64,000 nucleotides of DNA from Viridothelium virens (GCA_010094025.1 ML991800.1:186001-250000); one strand, 5' to 3'; shown: positions 21,462 through 33,984, counted from the stretch's first letter. Numbers and translations are program-made. The notes: a model not told the origin generated them from the letters alone.

Positions 21462-23903
21462 TTACGCTGCACCTCCCCCCAGCCCATCACCATCGTCCTC
21501 AGCCCCCCCAGTACGATCCTCAGTCCCGAAGACCGCGTTTCCAAACGCCGAATTATCCAATCCGAGATCTAGGTCATCACCGTCAGCGCCAGCGCCACCG
21601 TCAAAGTCCACTAGTCCATCACCAGCGCCATTGAAATCTTCCAACGCACTAAAGTCGTTGTCATCCATGGTACCACCTGCTGCATCGTCAAACATGCTCT
21701 GTGGTACGCCAGAGTGCTCCTGCGCTTGCAAAGCTCCCTGCTCTTGCTCTCCAGGCGCTTGTGTCGAGGTTTGCTCTGTAGAGGATGTGGGTTGTGCTTT
21801 TTGCTCAGGTTCCACCTGTAGCTGTGTACTCAAGTCGGTGTTCTCGACCGCGTCCTGTTGTTGCTGCTCGACCATGACCCAATCGTCGGCTTGGGTTGTC
21901 TCTGGTTTCGATGAGTCACCTCCGTCAGCAGCCGCATCTCCACCCTCGATGTCTACCATTTGTCCATCAAGGTCCATGGACTCTACAAGGTCCATGCCAT
22001 CGTCAGGGTCATCGGGCTCTTCTTGTTGCTGTGCTTGACCTTGAGGCTGGGATATTCCGTCGTCCATTTGACCAGATTCTTCCTGCTGATTGTCAGCGGT
22101 GGATTGACCCAGGCCCATTTGCGGAGTTGAATGGAAGGAGCCTTCGCCCAGATCATCTAGAAGTCCAGCCGCGGTATTGTGTAGATCCAAACTGCCATCC
22201 ATGGTATCATCCATCGCAGCTCCGTCGAAACCTCCAAATGAGGATTCCTGCGCGTTGGTGCCAGGAAGCTCGCCACTAAGTGTGCTGCTCACGCCGTTCT
22301 GGGTTCCATTTGAAATCTGCGTCCCATTCACTTGTGGTTCCAAGTAGCCACCCTTGTCAACGCAAACGATATCCTTGCGGCTCTGTACCTTGGTGCCTAG
22401 TTTTGTCTCGACATCTTGAACCACATCTGATATTGTTTCTTTGGACCCTACAGACCATGGTTGGCTATCCAGTCGCCACACTTCATTGCCAGTTCCATTG
22501 GATTCATTGCCCTTCGCATCCCTCAGTCTACGCTCCGCATTTGCAAGCGTCTTACTCTTGCGCAGCATATCAGACATTCGTTTAGCATGCTCCTTCCTCA
22601 TGTCTTCCATTTCTCGTCTCGTACGCTCAATGTGTGTCTGCACTCTTGCCTCTATTTCATCCACATCCTCCTTGCGAAGTGTTCTCAACTTCGCATTTTC
22701 CACGGTACCATCTTTCCACTTGATGAGGTCCACTGCCATGTTTTCGTCTTGCGCACCTATGTGGCCCCGTGGAGGAGGCTCAGTGTCTTTCGTAGGAGCT
22801 TCGGCGAATCCATCAGTAAGAGCAGAGAGCTCGCCCACGAGACCCAGGCCGAGATCCACAGGAACAATCTGAGTTGGAGCGAAAGGAGAGGAGAATATTT
22901 CTTCCATCCATTCGTGGTGCTGTATGTATCGCACTTGACTTATCTCCTGAGGCGTGAGGTGATCAAGTTGATCACCTATAGTAGTGTTCTCCTCGTCTTC
23001 AATAGAAGTATCCATGCCTGGGGTTGGAGCCCCGGGACGTGGTGGTTGCCCAGAAACGCGTGGCCGCTTAGCCGGTGGTTGACCAATAACGTTCGGTGGA
23101 TGAGGTTGGTTATAGCCATAGGGAGCGCCGCGGCCCATTCCTGTGTACATAGCACCTGGCTGGGCGTAAGGATTTGAAGGTATACCACCGCCAGGTATCG
23201 AGACGGTAGGCCAGTTGTTCTGGTCATGTAGCATGAATTCCTTTCTCGCAAGTTGACCCTGCGACTCGAGATATTGCCGATTCCGGAGAAGATTTTGGAC
23301 TTCGGGGGCGACCTGAACCATTTGGGCTGGTATTCGCGAGTCGGGGTCTGCGGGCTTGTAATGAACGATCCATAGATTGGGGTTATATTGACTGGGGTTC
23401 TGAGGGCCCTTGCTGACAATGCGATAACGATACCGACTATGAACGGCGAGCCGCTCTAGCCCTGGCTTGTAACCACTGCGCTGTACTAAGCATTGGATCG
23501 TCTGAAGTAAATATTAGTGACAATAACAGCCAGTGCAGACACAGACCGTACAAAACCACGACACTCGGCATGAAATGTATGCTCAGAATCGGCCCATATG
23601 TATCCGTCTGTGCCAAACATTTCTCCGCGATTCGGAGGCTGCCATGTCAGAATGACCGTACCATCAGGTGGTGCAGTGAGATACGTCCAAAACATGGGAG
23701 CGACCTCTTTCGTTACAGTGGGAGCTTTGCTAAGAAAATCCGTCACAATATCGAGACTGGCCTGCTGCATGGTCGGGTAGGTTTGTCGAGAGAGCAGGTG
23801 GACATGGGGAAGCTACTCAGGTGCAATTAGCAGTATACAGGAAAGGTCCAATGCATACGAGACGTACGAGCATGGGGGGCACCCCATCGCCGGGACTCTG
23901 CAT
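21462..23903 (-). CDS. ssr4: SWI/SNF and RSC chromatin-remodelling complex subunit Ssr4
   Basis: Three exons: 23903-23868, 23812-23552, 23486-21462. They total 2322 bp, or 773 aa. The N-terminal ~200 residues form the Ssr4 domain (MQSPGDGVPPMLLPHVHLLS, MFWTYLTAPPDGTVILTWQP, NPNLWIVHY). The rest is a long acidic, Gln/Asp/Gly-rich tail with a basic coiled-coil-like stretch (IERTRREMEDMRKEHAKR). Ssr4 is a nuclear subunit shared by SWI/SNF and RSC in fission yeast and filamentous fungi. The first exon is only 36 bp. The third acceptor is uncertain: AG at 23487-23488 keeps the frame. An upstream AG gives a segment (TIQCLVQRSGYKPG) that looks more like the family but then runs out of frame at a GGGG run. 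Confidence 0.85.
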
Positions 23904-24456
23904 GGTAGAGAGAGGGACGCCTGCGGTTCTGCACAGACGGAGAAAGGAAGCTTGACGCGGTTGAGGGTGGTTGCTGTTCAATGAGAGTGAAGCTTTAAAA
24001 GGCGCGTTCTAAATTCCGTCGCGCATACCTTAAGGTGTCTGGCTAGAGTCATGTGACCGCATCACATCAGGTACCTCCATAATCGCTACCGAAATTTATG
24101 ACCAAAAATACATTCAACCAATGCTACCACTTTCATTTGATTGTGAATGTACATCGGGACTTTTAATGGTCTTGGATTGAATCAGGATTCTAATCCTTAT
24201 ATCACAAATACCATGAGATTATGGTCTGTACAATTGGTGGTGATTGTAAGGCTGTGTAAAGCTATCAGTATATGGCTATGCATGCTTCACAAGCTCGTCA
24301 GAAGCATTCGAGTAAGCCACTATACGTTTCTTAGGCAATTTTCGCCAGTATTAAAACTAGTGAATGGTGTCCCTGGTGTCTTGATATCAACTTGCGACGA
24401 AATAGACCATCCGATTTCAAGCAAAGCGGAACAAGGCCCACCTTTTGTGCCTGACA
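23904..24456. other. Intergenic, ssr4 promoter
   Basis: 553 bp between the ssr4 start and the 3' end of the RRM gene, both on the minus strand. No gene or clear motif was seen. Confidence 0.5.
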
Positions 24457-25709
24457 TCAACCCAGGATTTTCAATCCACCCTTGGTCTTGGTCTGCTTAC
24501 TCACTCCTGCTGCACTCACTCCATTGCCACCAGATCCTCCTCCACGTTTGTGGTCCTTCCCTCGCCTCCCTCCTTTCCCGTTGTTTTTCTTGCTGTTAGG
24601 ATTGACTGCTTTGATTTCAGTCGTGCTACGGCGGATCAAGACCTGTTCCTTCATTAGCAGAGTGACGATAGATCTAATCAGGACATGGCTCTAATCAATA
24701 CCGGATGGCTTCCAATGTATTTTCCTTGCATTTCCTTTGCAGCACGGAAAAAGTCGTCCCCGTCACTGAAGCTAACGAACCCGTAACCTTCGCTCTTGGT
24801 CGTGCGCTTGTCGCGGACGACTTTAGCCTTGACCAAACTTGGATATTTGGAAAACGCCTTGAGAAGAGAGTCGTCCGTAACTTCACCGGCAAGATTGCCA
24901 ACGAAGAATCTGAAGTGTGCAGGATCCCATTCCAGCAATGTCGGATCCTGCCATGTTCTGCCACCACCACTCCTCACCACTGTCTTCTGTCGACCATCTG
25001 CGCCAGCAACGACGGAAGCGACGCCAGTATCGGAGTTCACAGCCGCATTGACCTCGTTAGTGGAAAGCTGAGCAGATGAAGGATTTCCACTGCCCAGCGG
25101 CACACGGTTCGCATTTCCAACTGATACAGATCCATCTGTACGACCCCGTCCAGCTCCCTTGCTAGCACTTGCGTCATCTTTCGTTGCATATGCACTTTGC
25201 CATTGCGCTATTTGAGCTTCGTAGTCAGGGTCGTAGGTTCCGCTACCACCAAAACCGCGACCACGCCCCGCGCCGGAACTTGATTCTTGACCAGGAAGTG
25301 GGAAAGGGTTAACCATCTGTGGCGGCGTAGGTTGGGTGTAGTCTTGTTGTGGATAATAGGACTGGTGATACTGGGACTCTTGATAGCCAGCGCCAGGATA
25401 AGCGGTTTGCGAAGCAGAGTATCCAGGCGATGGCGCACTCGAAGAAGCTGAGGGCGAAGGGTACGCATTGTTTACGGTACGTGGTTTGAAACCTGTGAAT
25501 GATCCGCTGTTGAAGCTGCCTCCATTGTTGCCGTGTTTTTTGGTTCCCGCTGCAGCGGACGTGCCCGAGTTGGGAAAGGAAGGCGCAAAAGATGACGGAG
25601 AGTTCGCAGGCGGAGGTGGGCGCGCAGGGAGCGATGGATGAGGTTGAGGGGTTGAGGACTTTGAACCGGATTGAGAGTTCTTAAGGCCTGGAGGTGGTGG
25701 ATATGCCAT
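24457..25709 (-). CDS. RNA-binding protein with one RRM, RBM42-like
   Basis: Two exons, 25709-24702 and 24642-24457, give 1194 bp, or 397 aa. The first ~265 residues are disordered (Pro, Ser, Gly, Tyr, Gln; RG-rich patches such as GAGRGRGFGG). A single RRM lies at about residues 270-350, with RNP2 FFVGNL and RNP1 SEGYGFVSF, preceded by RTWQDPTLLEWDPAHFR. The sequence before the RRM and the GKYIGSHPVLIRRST end of the domain match the RBM42 family, linked to splicing and mRNA handling. A basic Lys/Gly-rich tail (KKNNGKGGRRGKDHKRGGG) follows the intron. ATG 25709 has a strong context (CACCATGG) and is preferred over a start six codons upstream. It is divergent from the 6-phosphogluconate dehydrogenase gene. 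Confidence 0.88.
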
Positions 25710-26303
25710 GGTGAATTGGTGGTTCACTGAGAGCTTTTGTGGAACTTACGAGGCCGAAGCAGATATGCCTTCTCGTCAACGCCGCTGTCCCACGATGGAG
25801 TGCGGATTTTGAACGTTTTAGCTAGTGCCTCGTGAGGAAAGTCGCTGGATGTAAGGTTTGATGGACGTGGAGTTGATGTGTAGAAGTTGTTGAAGCGGTG
25901 GGTGCGGCATGCGCGTTGGGTGGAGGCAGTGACTAGCCGGCTAAAGTTGCCACCGGCGGATTTTGCCCGGATGGAAGAGAAATGCCTCAAGCATGCAAAC
26001 CCGAGATATTGTGAAATGAATGGTAAACTCGGGTTCGGTTTACTGTGCCACGCAGCGAATAGCTATCCGGAAGCAGTACTGACTAAGGCTGTTACGGAGT
26101 ATTGCGCTGTCAAATTGACGCAACGGGCATTACGGAAGCGCTGATAAAACACTCAGAGCCCCGCCCCCTCCATATTGCTCCCACCTAGAATCTTGTCACC
26201 CGAGCCTTTACACTCACCTACTAAAAAACTTCTTCGATCTCGCTCTATTGCTGAAGTCCCCATCAATTCTTCTTCATACAATTGTGCAAGGTCGCCGTGC
26301 AAG
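25710..26303. promoter_or_regulatory. Divergent promoter between the RRM gene and gnd1
   Basis: 594 bp between the two divergent start codons. An open frame on the minus strand (25724-25990) is probably a leader artefact. GTAAGT near 25748 could be the donor of an intron in the 5' UTR of the RRM gene. Confidence 0.45.
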
Positions 26304-28122
26304 ATGAGTTCGGAGCCAGTGTAAGTTGCAAAACTTTCTAGAAGCCGCTTCCCGCACACTACCGCTGTGGTGGGTTATATCATTTAGCATGATACTTTGA
26401 CGTTAAGTCTTTGTGCTGTCCAACCCCCTCTCGACCTGAGTGTCTGCTTTCAGCGCAATGGCTAACGCTCTCGCGCGCCTCGCCCGCATCAATGTGGGCG
26501 AGCCTGCGCGGATTATTCCCAGTGGAGATTTCGGCCTCATTGGCTTGGCCGTCATGGGCCAAAATCTGATCATGAACGCTGCCGATCATGGTTTCACCGT
26601 CGTCGCCTTCAATCGAACCGTCGCAAAGGTAGACCGCTTTCTGAACAATGAGGCCAAGGGCATGTCTATTGTTGGAGCACACTCAATTGAAGAATTCGTC
26701 CAAAAGCTTAAGAAACCACGGCGAATGATGATGCTTGTCATGGCTGGCAAGCCCGTCGATGACTTCATTGAAACTCTTCTCGGTGCTGGTGTTGAGAAGG
26801 GTGACATCATTATTGACGGTGGCAACTCACACTTCCCCGACACAAATCGCCGTACAAAATACTTAGCTGGGAAGGGCATTCGCTTTGTTGGAACTGGTGT
26901 CTCTGGTGGCGAGGAAGGTGCTAGATATGGGCCCAGTATCATGCCAGGAGGGAATGAAGAAGCCTGGCCATACGTCAAGGACGTGCTTCAAAGCATCTCT
27001 GCGAAGAGCGACGGAGAAGCCTGTTGCCAATGGGTCGGTGATGAAGGTGCTGGTCACTATGTGAAGATGGTTCACAATGGTATCGAATATGGTGATATGC
27101 AACTGATATCTGAGGTATTCCTAACCTGCGAATGGACGACAATGACGTCGTCGTGTAGATGCGGACCTTGCTAATGTTCCACAATAGGCTTACGACATCA
27201 TGAAGCGTGGCATCGGACTTTCCAATAAAGAGATGGGTGATGTGTTTGCAAAATGGAACAAAGGTGTCCTCGACTCTTTCCTCATTGAAATCACCCGGGA
27301 TATCATGTACTATAACGATGACGATGGCACCCCTCTTTTGGAGAAGATTCTTGACTCAGCGGGGCAGAAGGGAACAGGAAAGTGGACTGCTATCAACGCG
27401 TTGGATCTCGGCATGCCAGTGACCTTGATTGGCGAGGCTGTCTTTGCCCGATGCCTGAGTTCTCTAAAAGCCGAACGAGGTCGTGCGTCGCAAAAACTTG
27501 CAGGCCCCACTCCTAAGTTCGAGGGCAACAAGGAGGAGGCTTTGGCAAACTTAGAGCAGGCGCTCTATGCTTCAAAAATCATTTCCTATGCCCAAGGATT
27601 CATGCTTATCCAGAACGTAAGTGCAGTATTGTCCTTCAACGGATCAGTGGAAACGATTCTGATGCTCATTGGTCACTTCAGGCCGCTAAGGAATACTCAT
27701 GGAAACTCAACAAGCCTGAAATTGCGCTCATGTGGCGAGGAGGTTGTATCATCCGCTCGGTCTTCTTGAAGGATATAACGGCCGCTTTCCGCAAGAACCC
27801 TGACCTCGAGAATCTTCTCTTTGACGACTTCTTTAACGACGCTATCCACAAGGCCCAGAGTGGGTGGCGCGATACTGTCAGCAAGGGCGCACTTTGGGGA
27901 ATTCCAACGCCGGCATTCAGCACTGCGCTCAGCTTCTATGATGGGTACAGGACCAAGGATCTGCCAGCCAACCTTCTCCAAGCACAGCGAGACTACTTCG
28001 GCGCCCACACATTCAGAATCAAGCCCGAATTTGCAAGCGAGAAATATCCTGAAGGTAAGGACAACCATGTCAATTGGACCGGCAGGGGTGGGAACGTGTC
28101 AGCTTCGACATACACGGCATAG
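26304..28122 (+). CDS. gnd1: 6-phosphogluconate dehydrogenase, decarboxylating
   Basis: Four exons: 26304-26320, 26523-27114, 27188-27616, 27682-28122. They total 1479 bp, or 492 aa, the usual size for the family. The enzyme converts 6-phosphogluconate and NADP+ to ribulose 5-phosphate, CO2 and NADPH in the cytosolic pentose phosphate pathway. The NADP fold reads [18 protein letters not shown] and [12 protein letters not shown]. The substrate motif is [14 protein letters not shown]-like (here [19 protein letters not shown]). The catalytic block [12 protein letters not shown] and the C-terminal HVNWTGRGG are present. The first exon encodes only five full codons (MSSEP plus two bases). Its 202-bp intron also contains an in-frame ATG (26458) just after a good acceptor, allowing a longer N-terminus. 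Confidence 0.95.
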
Positions 28123-28634
28123 ACAGGACAAATTGTTCTTCAGTGGATGATGGAATTAGAGTCATTGGCGTGAGGTGCGCCGGTTGTATCTAACGGCAAG
28201 GATCGTGGCAGTTTGGCATGACAGAATAGCGCGGGTAGACAAAGCTAGATTTCATTGCGATAGAAGTCACGTCAAGTGTAGACGAAATCACTAAATCACC
28301 GGATGGTGAACGATTGTTGCCCTGCAGCGGCGCTCCCGCCGAAAGCGCACGGCCGTAGCCGCTCCCTCTCCTCGCTTGCCCGTCACCACCATCAAACTAC
28401 TTCACCAAGGCCTGGAGAGAGAGGCAGTAGCGCACTTTCAGCGCACACTCTGCTTCTTCCCTTCTTCGCATGGGAGTTGTATATCTTCTTTTCCCTTTTC
28501 TTGACACTCTTTCGCAGACAGTTTCGCTCATGCTACAGCGTGAATGTTTGTCTCCTTAGAGCCTTTTTTTTTTAGTACGGCAACGAGGGCGGCGTTGGGA
28601 TTGAATCGCTTGTCAGAGCGGTAGATCACCCACT
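28123..28634. other. Intergenic
   Basis: 512 bp between tandem plus-strand genes. It contains pyrimidine-rich tracts (for example near 28470-28575) typical of a fungal promoter and leader of the following gene. No gene was seen. Confidence 0.5.
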
Positions 28635-29557
28635 ATGGCCGAGAACAAGCGCAACTCTGCCGCCGGGAGGGTCGCGACACCAAAGATCGCGCCTCAGGTA
28701 GGCATGCAAGAGCTGGATGCTGCACTAGCCAAGGCAGTTGGCGCACGGTACGTCACTGATTACCTGTTTACTGTTCTTTTTCATTTCGCGTGGCTCCTGT
28801 CTACACGACCCCATTCCTCAAATACGCGAAAACGCGCTGACTGAGTTGACATGCAGTGTAAAAATCACAACCACCGTACAAAACCACACACTCGAAGGGA
28901 CGCTATTTACAGCGTGTCCCATCACTAATCTCCTTGTCCTCAACACTACTCCACCACCACCAAACCCTTCCTCTACGCTTGCCTCTCAACCCTGCGACTA
29001 CCATGCGGTACATGTCTCCAAGATTCAGTCGTATCAGATTCAATCACTTAACAATGACATATCACACGGTGATGGTGTGACTGAAAGTGGTCTCTTTTCC
29101 ATAGGAAAAATTGACACCAAGGCACTGAAAGCAAGAGAGCAGGCAGCGATTGGAAAGATCAAGGAGCGAGATGCAATGAAAGGAAAAGGAGTGAGTAAGG
29201 AGGCACAAGATATCTTCGACGCGTTGGCAAGGACGTAAGTCACCTTTTGCTTTTCTACGGACATCCAACTTGGGCCCAAAATGAATAGCATATGCGCACG
29301 ATACTCTAGGATGTTGAACATCTTTCTGACGGGCAAGAAATAGTTTACCGGCACGTTGGCACGAGACGTCGATGATCATTAATGACGTGGTGAGAATTGA
29401 CCAACCTTACCGAATTGAAGATTGCAAGGCTCCATATGACCAGGCACACGCATTAGAGCGAGTGAAGAAAGTGCTTGAATATGAGCGGAGAAAGATTGGT
29501 GAGAAGACTGGCCGATCTGGGGTTGCTACACCGGTGGGATTGCGGAAAGGAGGATGA
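28635..29557 (+). CDS. lsm12: LSM12-like protein with anticodon-binding-type (AD) domain
   Basis: Three exons: 28635-28747, 28857-29234, 29344-29557. They total 705 bp, or 234 aa. An N-terminal Sm-like half (KITTTVQNHTLEGTLFTACP, then ITNLLVLN) is followed by the AD domain: REQAAIGKIKERDAMKGKGVS, then LPARWHETSMIINDVVRIDQPY. The latter is the signature of LSM12 homologues. LSM12 associates with the Pbp1/ataxin-2 system and RNA-related complexes in yeast and animals; the same role here is inferred. The tail is basic (RRKIGEKTGRSGVATPVGLR). The splice at 28747 completes an Arg codon. Confidence 0.9.
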
Positions 29558-30633
29558 GATGGGAATATCTGATCGCAGACGATGTCGCAATCCTCGCAGA
29601 TCTGCATGTTTCAGAGGTCCGCGACCTTCTAGAAAAACAAGGGCAGCCAAGCTCCAGTAGTAGTCCCAGGAGACAGATGTTCGACATCTGTTCACGGTAC
29701 AAACCGAATTCATAATTCCAAACGTTCGAAGCCACCAGATTGCTCCGATTCCTTCAGAAGGTACGACGACGGGATACAGTAATAATGATTGATTGGGCCC
29801 AGAAGCCTGTGCAGGCCGTAGCCACGTAAGATGGGTATTCGAATGCTGTGGTGGCTGTGGTTTCCATTGCGGCCCAGGATAGGTCAAAGAGGGGTGCAAC
29901 TATTGCCACAGGCGCCTCTTTCAAACCGCCACCCCTGCAGGCCACGGGTGGCCAGCTCTCCAGCTTGGTTGCTGGGGACTAGAAGCAGCCCCCAACCTGA
30001 AAACACCTGACGCGCTTGGCTGGCTGCATTCATTGCCTCTCGTCGTTCGGAATTCGATACGCTTATCGTTCCCACTTGCAAGAAGCTATTCCCCTATCTG
30101 TTCCTAATCCTCATCTTGTCGCCCGCTGCCACCTCCTTGCCCACTACTACTCTGCGTCAAGACGTCACTCGCTGTTCCCAGTAAACCGACTATTCTCTCC
30201 TGGCGCCTGGCCTGTACTCCGTACCCCATCCCTACCAAGCCTGCATCGGCTGACGAACAACCTGTAACGCAAGAAGTCGCCTTCAGCTCTCCCCGCAGAA
30301 TCCTCCCGTGCCCGTGCCCGTGTCCTCCCGTTCCCATCGCGACCATTATTCGGAGTTGTCCTCGCCTCAACTCCTTGGAACCTGCATCTTCTTCTTACGA
30401 ATTAAGCTACGACTTCGACTGACGACGCACACGGTATTCACACGAGAGAGCACGACCGATTGTCGATACACACCTCATGCCGCCTCCGAGGATATAATTT
30501 ATTCTCTGCGCCAGGCCCGCAGCCTTCCCCTCTATTGTAAATATTTCTTGGTCCGGGAATACTTTTGCAACCGATTTCTTTGATCAGCTGGAAGTGACGG
30601 CTTGACGCTGTCACTTCACCCTACCTACCCATC
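29558..30633. other. Intergenic, 1.1 kb
   Basis: No gene could be supported. The last 300 bp are pyrimidine- and CT-rich, fitting a promoter and long leader for the transporter at 30634. Confidence 0.5.
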
Positions 30634-32854
30634 ATGGACCTAGCTACCAATCTCGTGCTTGAGGCAACGCGCGTTTATGCCCGAGCTGATACCACGACGA
30701 GCCCGTCTCCCTCCTCCACATCCTCTGCGAGCACCGCGAACCGCCCTCCGATATACAAGATAATAGGAATTATACTCGCCACGTGCTCTGGTCTATTCAT
30801 CGGCATATCGTTTGTCCTAAAAAAGACTGGGTTGCTCAAGGCGAATGCCAAATACCATGAAGAGGCTGGAGAAGGCTACGGCTATCTGAAGAACGCTTGG
30901 TGGTGGAGCGGCATGACTCTGATGATTATTGGAGAGATTTGCAACTTCGTGGCATATGCTTTCGTCGACGCCATTCTCGTCACACCCTTGGGAGCTTTAT
31001 CCGTGGTCATTACGACGATTCTATCGGCAATATTCTTAAAGGAACGATTGAGCTTTGTGGGCAAAGTCGGCTGCTTTAATTGCATTATCGGCTCCGTCGT
31101 CATTGTCGTCAATGCACCAGCCCAGTCCTCCGCAGCTACGATTCAAGAGATGCAGCATTTTGTCATTGCACCGGGCTTCTTGAGCTATGCAGGAGTCATA
31201 ATCGTCGGCTGTGTGATTGTTGCTCTGTGGGTTGCGCCCAGATACGGAAAGAAAAGCATGCTGGTCTACCTCACGATCTGCAGCCTTATAGGCTCTTTAA
31301 GTGTTGTTAGTACGCAAGGCTTAGGCGCTGCTATCGTCACGCAGATCTCTGGGACACCCCAATTCAACCAGTGGTTCCTCTACGTTCTTCTTGTATTCGT
31401 TGTCGCCACCCTTGTCACTGAAATCATATACCTCAACGTAAGTGAAACGAGATCTTTCCATTGATGACTTACGCACAGCTAATACTGCACAGAAAGCGCT
31501 CAATATTTTTAACGCAGCATTGGTCACGCCGACATACTATGTATATTTTACGAGCGCTACGATTGTCACATCAGCAATTCTTTTCCGTGGATTCAAAGGC
31601 ACCCCTCTTCAGATCGCAACTGTAGTTATGGGTTTCTTCCAAATCTGTACAGGTGTCATTCTCCTACAACTCTCCAAATCATCCAAAGACGTTCCGGACG
31701 CCGCCGTCTTCAAAGGTGATCTCGACCAAGTGCGCACCGTCGCCGAGCAAGAAGAACCCGAATACGAGCCTCGCGCCGACACCGTCCGGGGCGGTGGAGC
31801 AATCATCCGCGCCATTTCCGTGAGACGAGACAAGAAGCAGATGGAGGAGTTCAAGCGGATCCAGGAAGAGCACATGGAGCCCATCGGCGAAGACGAGCAA
31901 GTCGAATTCGACGGACTCCGACGTCGCCGCACCGTCCTCAGCAATCCCAGCACCACCCCCAGCCTAAGCGTCCGCCGCACCAAGACCATCCACCCCCCAC
32001 TCGGCATGTCTCACTTCCCTGACGACAACGACTCCACCCAGAGCGACGACGACGTCCACCCGGGCTTCTTCCCCAACCTCAAAAAGCGCGCCCAAACCGC
32101 CACTTGGATGCCGGGTCACCGCCACCCGAGCCCCGTGCCCCTCGGCAGCATCACCTCCCCCACAAAAGAAGGCGGCCGCAACGACAGCCTCCGCGTCCCG
32201 AGCCACCACGACGTCGACACCAGCTACCGCTCCCCCGGCGCGCAGAGCATCTCCTTCGCTGCAGACGTCGTCTCGCGCAGCAGCAGCCAGAACCTAGCGC
32301 CCACCCCGCCGCCCCACAGCGCGCCTCCGAACCGTCGCCAATTCAGCTTCCAGAACGTCTTCTCGCGCTCTCGCTCCGGCAGCAAGGCGCCCGAGGACGA
32401 CGGGAGCGTGCGGCCGACGAGTCGCGGTGCGCTGAGTTTTGTGGGTGGTGGTGGTGGCGGTGGAGGCGGCTCGCACTCGAGGAAGACGAGTCGCGGCCAG
32501 AAGGATGGGGCGGGCGGGAGTGATGGCGCGACGGAGGAGGAGCGGTTGGGGCTTGTGAAGGGGGATTCGAGCGCGTGGCCTGAGGGGTATGATCCGTATG
32601 GTAAGAATGATGGTGGTGATGAGGATGATGATGCGACGTTACCGGAGTACAGTGAGGATGAGAGCGATGAGGATCGACGAGGCTTCTCTGGCCCCCGGAT
32701 TCGGAGTCCTTCGCCGATTGAGGAGGTAGATGAGAGGGCGTTTAGGCGGCAGGAAAGCCGTAGTAGCGATGAGGCGTTTCACCATGTTGGGGTGAGGGAC
32801 TTTGGGGGTGGAGGGCGAAGTCAAGGCGGGGGAAGTGGGCCTTCCTTTGTATAG
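30634..32854 (+). CDS. NIPA-family magnesium transporter-like membrane protein
   Basis: Two exons, 30634-31437 and 31493-32854, give 2166 bp, or 721 aa. About residues 40-350 form nine likely membrane helices. Family landmarks include GLFIGISFVLKKTGLLKA, WWWSGMTLMIIGEICNFVAYA, VTPLGALSVVITTILSAIFL and ALVTPTYYVYFTSATIV, all characteristic of NIPA/DUF803 Mg2+ transporters of the endomembrane system. The remaining ~360 residues are a disordered cytosolic tail rich in Ser, Pro, Arg and Asp. It has a poly-Gly run and acidic clusters (DDDATLPEYSEDESDED). Animal NIPA proteins lack such a tail, so it is probably a fungal regulatory extension. Codon use in the tail is strongly GC-rich from about 31730 to 32500. 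Confidence 0.92.
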
Positions 32855-33984
32855 AGCTTGGATAGACGGTGGCATTCTGCATGTATGATAGCGTTCCTGG
32901 ATTCGGTCAATCCGCCGAGCGTGTTGATAACGTAATGTTTGACGTGCATACGTCCGGAGCAAATCCAGTTGATCTCCCTTTTCCGTTAGTAAGCTTGACG
33001 AGAAAATATCTTGCTCTACTTTCCAAGCCCTTTACCAGTTCTGGAAACGCGTTGCGAACCTTCTCTCCCTTTCAATGTGTCTCCCTCTCCACTACACACG
33101 CACGTTCACCCGCAATAGAGCAAGCAAACCAGTACGAACTAGTTTCACGGCTGACTGGTTTTTGCTGGCGTCATTTTAACATGGATGAAGTTCAAAGCTC
33201 AACGACCATTTGAAAGAAAGGGAAAAAAAACTTGGTCCCATCACGTCCCAGAGGTAGTCGATCTTTTTGGCCTCTATATGTCTAGGAGATTCCTCAGCGG
33301 CATACACCTACTTCTCAGGACTGTGGAAGAGAGTTTAGTGGATACCGGTTGAGAACTAGTAGGGGAGCTCTTCAATGGTAGTGTTTAGCTGCATAGGTAC
33401 GATACAACCCGGGATGCCTCAAGAAGACCTTGAATTTTGTGTGCCTTACCGAGATTTTCTCTTTGTACCTCCTACTGAGCCTTTCTCAGCCTGATCATTC
33501 CACTGCCTTGCGAGCAAAGTTCTGCCTAAACTTCCACAGATGCCTTGGCAAGCCACCGCAGAAGTGGCGGTGCTATGACGCTTGCGGAGTCCTCCCTTGG
33601 TCCTTTACACGTGTGCCAATAGAGAGTTTCGCTACATGATCTCTGCAGCCTTTCCAGTGTCCGGAACAACGATTAAATGTAGCCTGCGTTTGATCGAGAA
33701 CTCCGGTGTTGAGAAGAATACCTCAATTCAGTTCAAGCGCCTCTGCCTTCTGAGCAATCCCGCAGTTGTTTGTGGCGTATTTACGTCACCTGTCACTTAA
33801 CTAGTTGAACCGCAGCGAAGGCTGAGCTACGAACTTGCATGACTTGGACAAAGGTAGGTAGGTATGTACGGTAGGCTGGAGGAGCAACGGAATAATTTAG
33901 ATCGCTCACGCTCCCCTCTCTCTCGTAATTCCATCTCTCATCCGTTGATCCTTACACCTTAATTGAATTCTATATTGGTAACAA
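32855..33984. other. Intergenic, 1.1 kb
   Basis: No supportable gene. The interval carries the 3' UTR of the NIPA-like gene and the promoter of the hydrolase-ankyrin gene. Confidence 0.5.

Noticed and set aside
21322-22038. 238-codon open frame on the plus strand, Pro/Ser/Cys-rich
   Set aside because: It is the antisense shadow of the acidic, Gln- and Asp-rich tail of Ssr4.
24147-24599. 150-codon open frame on the plus strand
   Set aside because: It overlaps the last exon of the RRM gene in antisense and has no coding character of its own.
26153-26359. Minus-strand frames across the gnd1 start
   Set aside because: Antisense to the 5' leader and first exon of 6-phosphogluconate dehydrogenase.
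32104-32523. 139-codon Pro/Arg-rich open frame
   Set aside because: Alternative-frame shadow of the GC-rich tail of the NIPA-like gene.
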